A DNA stretch of 10,060 bases from an uncultured Desulfovibrio sp. (GTDB taxonomy: Bacteria > Desulfobacterota > Desulfovibrionia > Desulfovibrionales > Desulfovibrionaceae), in assembly GCA_947176055.1 (NCBI GenBank), contig CAMWPE010000078.1, positions 1-10,060 on the forward strand, written 5' to 3'. The notes below the pieces were generated by a model that was given only the letters and a program-made list of their open reading frames with translations, did not search any database and was not told the origin of the DNA. A program made the translations under genes and the position numbers. Shown here piece after piece: positions 6,148 to 10,060 of the stretch. The first letter of the stretch is position 1. The number at the start of each line of letters is the position of its first letter.

Positions 6148-6768
6148 ATGACTGACAAGGCGGGAAAGGAGAGAACGCGGGGCAGACCCAGGGAATTTGA
6201 CCGGGATCGGGCCTTGCGCGACGCCTTGCGCGTATTCTGGAGCCAGGGTTATCTTAACACTACCATGGCCCAGCTCTGCGAAGCCATGGGTATAAAATCG
6301 CCCAGCCTCTATTGCGCCTTTGGTTGCAAGGCGGATTTGTTTCTCGAGGCGCTCGAGTATTACCGCGAAGCCTATTGGCGCGAAGCTTTCGCGCGGTTCA
6401 TGGCCGAGCCGGATATCCGCGCGGCAACGGCGAATCTTTTCCGGGAGACAGCCAGGATTCTCCTCCTGCCCGACGCGCCCTGCGGTTGCCTGACCGTCTA
6501 TACCGCGCTGACCTTGCCCGCGAGCGAGACGCGCGTCTTGAATGCCATATCCGTCCTGCGCCGGGACACGAAAAAAATGTTCCGCGCCAAGCTCATGGCG
6601 GCTCTCAAAGACGGTCAACTTCCCGTGACGGCCAATATCCCGGCCATCGCCGGCGCGCTGACCAATTTCTTCGAAGGATTGACCCTGCAGGCCCGCGACG
6701 ATCTCTGCCTGGCGGAGCTTACCGAAATCGCCGCCCTCGGGGCCAGACTTCTTCCCGAAAAAGCCTGA
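6148..6768 (+). CDS. TetR/AcrR family transcriptional regulator
   Basis: A 206-residue one-component regulator that should bind DNA as a dimer and release it on binding a ligand. After a basic start (R-G-R-P-R-E-F), residues 18-65 form the TetR helix-turn-helix domain: A-L-R-V-F-W-S-Q-G-Y, then T-T-M-A-Q-L-C-E-A-M-G-I-K-S-P-S-L-Y with the recognition helix, then F-G-C-K-A-D-L-F. The rest is the helical ligand and dimer domain, of normal length. Unusual are several cysteines (44, 56, 60 and a C-G-C near 110). The ATG at 6148 follows a G5 run, a poor but G-rich ribosome site. The gene is divergent from the FrnE-like oxidoreductase, which is its most likely regulatory target besides itself. It could also control the ATPase gene 186 bases downstream on the same strand. 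The ligand is unknown. Confidence 0.85.
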   Translation: MTDKAGKERTRGRPREFDRDRALRDALRVFWSQGYLNTTMAQLCEAMGIKSPSLYCAFGCKADLFLEALEYYREAYWREAFARFMAEPDIRAATANLFRETARILLLPDAPCGCLTVYTALTLPASETRVLNAISVLRRDTKKMFRAKLMAALKDGQLPVTANIPAIAGALTNFFEGLTLQARDDLCLAELTEIAALGARLLPEKA

Positions 6769-6844
6769 CCGGCGATCAAGCGCGCGTCATTTTATGCCAG
6801 TTGCTACAAAATTGAGGCTATGCCGGCTTGGCGTCATCCATTAA

Positions 6845-6872
6845 TTTGGCTTATAGGCTTTTTTATTATATT
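6845..6872 (+). promoter_or_regulatory. Candidate promoter upstream of the coupling-ATPase gene
   Basis: TTTGGC (6845-6850) is followed after 16 bases by TATATT (6867-6872), in the AT-rich part of the 186-base gap after the regulator gene. The match is modest. No clear terminator for the regulator gene was found in the same gap, so read-through is also possible. Confidence 0.25.
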
Positions 6873-6954
6873 TTAACTCACGCCGCTCGCGGGTTAAGGC
6901 ATACGGCCATACTCGAAAATCGTCGGGCGGAAATGGGCGAACAGGAACGCGAGG

Positions 6955-8985
6955 ATGCGCGACATGGGCAAAAAGCTGGGGTTTGGCGGTCGGCCGGTCG
7001 ACGGCGAAAAGGCTGGCGAAGAGAGGCGCGAGCCTTTTATTCTGCCTTTTGATAATGGCGACGGCTTGACGGCGGGCGATCTTAATCACCATGTCATAAT
7101 TTTCGGCGCCACGGGTTCCGGCAAGACGACAAACTGTCTGTTGCCGGCCGCTCATAGGCTGATCGCCGAAGGTCATTGCGTGATTATTCTCGCCGTGAAG
7201 GACAGTCTCGCGGATTACGCCCTGAAACTGGCCAAACTCTGCGGCCGCGAGAAAGATGTAAGACTGCGCGGGACGACTCCGGGTTCGGAGCGAATGAATT
7301 TGCTCGCGGGCAGGACGGACAGCGAAATTTACGAAATCTTCGACGACATGACTTTTTCCATGATGCGAGGCATGTCGCACAACTACGATTTCCATGTGAA
7401 GGGATTCGCGCAGACGGTCGATTGCTGTTTTCTGTTGCGAAAAATAGGCAAGCTTCTGCCTTCGGTCACAGTCACGCCGCAACTGGTCTGCGAGATGATC
7501 CACGACAGCTATTCGTCGACCAGCCTGTGGAAATTTTACAGGGATTTTGTCTTCGATGCCGCCAGCAAAGAGGAAGTCCGTTTTCGCAAAGCTATCGAGA
7601 GCAATCCGTTCCATCTTTTCAACGAACCCCAGACTGACGAAGAGAGGAAGAGAACGCCTCCCTCGCGCTACGAGCAGATGAATTACCAGATGGGGCAGAT
7701 CCGGACGACCCTGCGAAACTTTGTAGAGGTTCCCGGAATAATCAAATATTTTTCGGATCCCGCTGGCCCGGGTCTGGACATGAATCCCACTGTCCGGGAC
7801 AACCTCATAGACATTATCCAGTTTGATCCCGAATGCGGTCCGGCCGCCGCTTCCCTCGGGCGCGTCCTTTTGACCCATATCTACAAGGCGATTATCAAGC
7901 ACGGCAAATCCCTGCCGCCCGGACGAAAAGTCTGCGTGATTATCGACGAGTTCCAGAGCGTGGCCGATCTGTCCGCTAAAAGGTATTCGGACTCCAGTTT
8001 CGCTTCCCTGGCGCGGGAGTTTAACGGCGTCCTGCTGGCGGCGACGCAATCGATGGCCGCGCTGGCGAGCAAGGGCGACAACATAGGCGAAGTGGAATCG
8101 TTGGTCAGCAATTGCAACGCGAATATATTTTTTTACACGGCCGACTCTTTCACGCAGGCCAAAGCGAGACAGCATGACGATCATATAGTCCTCGCTGATC
8201 TTAAGCCCGGCGAGGCTTTCGTCGCGCATTACAACAACGACACGCGGGAACACGCGTCCGGAATCAGGACCTTTCAGGGCGCTTATGAGAACACGAAGGC
8301 GCTCCTCGATTCCATGCCCGCGCCGGAGCGCGACGACGGCGCCGCTCCGGAACACCTTTCGCTAATAGATATTCTGGATCTCGCGGAGGCGCGCAAGGCG
8401 CTCATCGAAAAAGAGAAAGACCGGAAAAGGACGGCGATAATAATGGAGCGCAAGAATAAAAAAATGGAAAGTATGCCGGAGGCCGGGAGCCCCAACAAAA
8501 AAACGCGTCGTCCCGCCATGGACGACGAAGATATTTTTCCGGATATACCCGCTTTCGCCGGTCCGGCGCCGGACATTCACGAGCCGGCGGCGAATGGCAA
8601 AAGCGATCGCCACCCCCTGGCCGCCGCCTTTCCGGAATTTTTCGCCAACGACGCCAATATCGAGATCCCGAAGGGCTGGCGGCAGATCGCCGAACGCGCC
8701 ATGCTGGTATTTAGCAAGCTGGGCCTTCCCGTCGTTATAACCGCTCTATATCCGCGCTACGGAGCGCTTTACGCCGAGTGCAAATCGGAGCGATTCGAAC
8801 GTCAGAAAAAAAGCGGGGAGTCCATACTGAACTCCCTGCTCAAATACGCCGGCGACTACTGCATGCTCTGCGGCAATCCTCTGAACCGTCGCCCCGGCGG
8901 CGAGGACGACGAGCAGGCGTCGGCGACGCTATGCAATAAATGTCTTACAAAATACGGATTGGGGGGGAAGGGGGAACAGGAGTAG
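6955..8985 (+). CDS. VirD4/TraG-like conjugal coupling ATPase with C-terminal four-cysteine domain
   Basis: A 676-residue P-loop ATPase related to type IV coupling proteins, which bring DNA to a conjugation channel. Walker A is G-A-T-G-S-G-K-T at 51-58, and Walker B is V-C-V-I-I-D-E-F, with D331 and E332. A following L-L-A-A-T-Q-S strand resembles the sensor glutamine segment of this family. There is no N-terminal transmembrane region, unlike classical VirD4, so the protein should be soluble or rely on a partner. Residues about 430-560 are charged and low in complexity (linker-like). The C-terminus (about 566-665) is a separate domain: P-K-G-W near 572-575, then A-L-Y-P-R-Y-G-A-L-Y-A-E, and cysteines at 636, 639, 660 and 663 likely to bind zinc. 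No relaxase or type IV secretion gene is in the window. ATG 6955 and ATG 6964 are both possible starts, each with an AGGA about 8 bases upstream. Confidence 0.75.
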   Translation: MRDMGKKLGFGGRPVDGEKAGEERREPFILPFDNGDGLTAGDLNHHVIIFGATGSGKTTNCLLPAAHRLIAEGHCVIILAVKDSLADYALKLAKLCGREKDVRLRGTTPGSERMNLLAGRTDSEIYEIFDDMTFSMMRGMSHNYDFHVKGFAQTVDCCFLLRKIGKLLPSVTVTPQLVCEMIHDSYSSTSLWKFYRDFVFDAASKEEVRFRKAIESNPFHLFNEPQTDEERKRTPPSRYEQMNYQMGQIRTTLRNFVEVPGIIKYFSDPAGPGLDMNPTVRDNLIDIIQFDPECGPAAASLGRVLLTHIYKAIIKHGKSLPPGRKVCVIIDEFQSVADLSAKRYSDSSFASLAREFNGVLLAATQSMAALASKGDNIGEVESLVSNCNANIFFYTADSFTQAKARQHDDHIVLADLKPGEAFVAHYNNDTREHASGIRTFQGAYENTKALLDSMPAPERDDGAAPEHLSLIDILDLAEARKALIEKEKDRKRTAIIMERKNKKMESMPEAGSPNKKTRRPAMDDEDIFPDIPAFAGPAPDIHEPAANGKSDRHPLAAAFPEFFANDANIEIPKGWRQIAERAMLVFSKLGLPVVITALYPRYGALYAECKSERFERQKKSGESILNSLLKYAGDYCMLCGNPLNRRPGGEDDEQASATLCNKCLTKYGLGGKGEQE

Positions 8986-9022
8986 CGCGTATCCTTTGCC
9001 ATTTTATTCGCCGACGAATATT

Positions 9023-9571
9023 TCAGTTTTTTGGGACATATTGGCTATCTATTTCTTTAATAAAGAGATCTCCGTCCACAGCTTCTATCGTATTGCGTTT
9101 GGGATCAACTTTAAAAAAGAAAGTTGTGTCGTTAATGGTTCCATTAGCGCGAATAGGGATTGTAACTCCAATGAAATCCAACCGGGAAGTAAGAGAATTT
9201 TTAGATAGGTTAATTTTATTTGTAGATCCATTATCTCTTACCGTGTAGCGCTCCGCTTCTCTAAACCTTTTTTTGCCATTGCTGAAAAAATAGTAGGCAT
9301 TGTAACGATCTACAGCCTGTTTTGTGCTACATTCTATCTGATGCGTTACTGTATCGGACAGGAAATCGGACGCAAGATCAGTAGCGATGAATTTTCTGCC
9401 AGACATTAATGCCGCGGCGACTCCGCCTATAATGCCGATAACTTCGCCAGTACTCGAATCAGTTTTATAAGCGCAAACAATATGGTAATTGGCATCGTTA
9501 ACATTTTGCTGATTAAGCTTGTTCTGGTTTTCAATTTTCTGTAATATATAGTCAATATATTCGCACGCTTT
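9023..9571 (-). pseudogene. 3' part of a frameshifted Sel1-repeat gene (C-terminal domain)
   Basis: This frame is open from the A5 run at 9569-9573 to the stop at 9023-9025 and continues the Sel1 gene after a one-base shift. Its 5' portion reads A-C-E-Y-I-D-Y-I-L-Q-K-I-E-N-Q-N-K-L, a natural helix continuation of the Sel1 repeats. It then gives N-Y-H-I-V-C-A-Y-K-T-D, a Gly-rich hydrophobic stretch V-I-G-I-I-G-G-V-A-A-A-L-M, and a polar C-terminal region of about 125 residues with no family I recognise. The first ATG in this frame (9406) would begin in the middle of the hydrophobic stretch and has no ribosome site, so the 127-residue ORF starting there is unlikely to be a gene of its own. It is read convergently to the ATPase gene, with 37 bases between them. 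Confidence 0.6.
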
Positions 9572-9957
9572 TTATGCCCCTGCTTACATGAAAGATTAAG
9601 CCAATTAAGAGATAATTCTATACTCTTTTCTCCTCCTTCGCCATGAAAATAGCAATTTCCCAGATTATATTGCGCGAATTTATTGGCGTTTTGCGCGGCG
9701 ATTTCATACAGCCTACGCGCTTCTTTCAAATCTTTTTTTATTCCGTATCTTTCATGATAAAAATTTCCTAGCCTGTTTATTGATAATAAATCTCCATTTT
9801 CTACCAATTTTATATACCAGCCCATAGCCTGCTTATATTCTTTATTATCGTAATAACTATCTGCCAATTTGCGTTGCGCGTCTGGATTACCTATTTCAGC
9901 TTGTCCTAATAAATTCCCATTCGACAATTCATTTGCTAACACCGTATTATAGGACAA
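9427..9957 (-). CDS. Sel1-repeat protein, N-terminal part (frame broken near residue 130)
   Basis: The open frame gives 176 residues containing Sel1-type TPR helices: A-Q-R-K-L-A-D-S-Y-Y with Q-A-M-G-W-Y at about 27-48, N-R-L-G-N-F-Y with D-L-K-E-A-R-R-L-Y-E-I-A-A at 61-88, and A-Q-Y-N-L-G-N-C-Y-F-H-G-E-G at 95-108. Such repeats are solenoid scaffolds for protein-protein contacts. After residue 129 the frame turns into an atypical basic and hydrophobic tail, while the neighbouring frame continues sensibly, indicating a one-base shift at 9569-9573. The start is weak: TTG at 9957 has no ribosome site. Upstream the same frame reads I-R-F-L-C-L-S-Y-N-T-V-L-A-N-E, like the end of a signal peptide, before a stop at about 9986. 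Base composition is far more AT-rich than the rest of the window, suggesting recent acquisition. Confidence 0.6.
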   Translation of the reverse strand: MSYNTVLANELSNGNLLGQAEIGNPDAQRKLADSYYDNKEYKQAMGWYIKLVENGDLLSINRLGNFYHERYGIKKDLKEARRLYEIAAQNANKFAQYNLGNCYFHGEGGEKSIELSLNWLNLSCKQGHKKRANILTIYYRKLKTRTSLISKMLTMPITILFALIKLIRVLAKLSAL

Positions 9958-10001
9958 GCATAAAAAACGTATATAACCAGTATTTTAATATTTAGATTAT
10001 T

Positions 10002-10030
10002 GTATATAAAAAATTTTTGGTATATAAAAA
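10002..10030. repeat. Short AT-rich direct repeat
   Basis: GTATATAAAAA occurs at 10002-10012 and again at 10020-10030, an 18-base period, in the AT-rich region upstream of the Sel1 gene. It may be chance in such biased sequence. The remainder of 9958-10060 holds nothing else I can identify. Confidence 0.3.
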
Positions 10031-10060
10031 TCTGCTCTTCATAGGCCACCTATCATTATG

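Noticed and set aside
6004..6618. A 204-codon minus-strand frame opposite the TetR gene
   Set aside because: The TetR helix-turn-helix on the other strand is unmistakable. The C-terminal part of this frame runs through the AT-rich promoter region.
6898..6954. An in-frame upstream extension of the ATPase gene
   Set aside because: The frame is open back to a stop at 6895-6897 but contains no ATG, GTG or TTG, so translation cannot start there conventionally.
6841..8355. A 504-codon open frame on the minus strand opposite the ATPase gene
   Set aside because: It mirrors the ATPase frame, which has clear Walker motifs. Its product is a composition-driven Arg/Gly/Val-rich sequence with no recognisable motifs or plausible start context.
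9023..9406. A free-standing 127-residue gene starting at ATG 9406
   Set aside because: Its start falls inside a hydrophobic stretch that continues upstream in frame, and there is no ribosome site. It is better explained as the 3' part of the frameshifted Sel1 gene.
9565..9580. A canonical programmed -1 frameshift site of the dnaX type
   Set aside because: The heptamer is T-AAA-AAG rather than A-AAA-AAG, and the upstream AGGGG is only 3 bases away, not the roughly 10 used for -1 stimulation. Kept only as a minor alternative to an indel.

Overview
The window looks like the chromosome of a Gram-negative bacterium with a periplasm. Genes are dense and of moderate-to-high GC, except for a clearly AT-rich tail from about 9000 onward. 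Supporting signs are a MetQ with a classical Sec signal and no lipobox, and a TauE/SafE exporter paired with a small membrane protein. That pairing and the overall style remind me of Desulfovibrio-type anaerobes, but the assignment is an impression from memory and cannot be proved from this sequence.

Layout. (1) 1-1121, plus strand: the 3' end of a MetI-type ABC permease followed by a complete MetQ-type binding protein. Together they form the distal part of a D/L-methionine importer; the ATPase would lie outside the window. (2) 1300-5889, minus strand: a run of five genes read leftward. In order of transcription these are a FrnE-like DsbA-family thiol oxidoreductase, a TauE/SafE anion (sulfite or organosulfonate) exporter, a 242-residue membrane-anchored protein overlapping its 3' end, a glyoxalase-II-like metallo-beta-lactamase-fold hydrolase, and an NfsA-like nitroreductase. 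Gaps of roughly 200-285 bp with hairpins and repeats suggest at least three transcription units. The metQ and nitroreductase genes converge on a shared hairpin at 1253-1289. (3) 6148-6768, plus strand: a TetR/AcrR regulator divergent from the FrnE-like gene across an AT-rich promoter region. (4) 6955-8985, plus strand: a solitary VirD4/TraG-like conjugation-coupling-type ATPase with no N-terminal membrane anchor and a C-terminal four-cysteine domain. (5) 9023-9957, minus strand: an AT-rich Sel1-repeat gene that a one-base shift in an A5 run breaks into two frames. Restoring one base gives a coherent 311-residue protein.

The left two thirds look like ordinary chromosome with a sulfur/thiol/redox flavour: methionine uptake, anion export, thiol oxidoreductase, FMN reductase and thioester hydrolase. 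The right third (lone coupling ATPase plus broken AT-rich Sel1 gene) looks like accessory DNA. The observations most worth checking are the Sel1 frameshift, the unusual architecture of the lone ATPase, the TauE partner protein, and the repeats in the leader regions. I see no rRNA, tRNA, CRISPR array, transposase or integrase.
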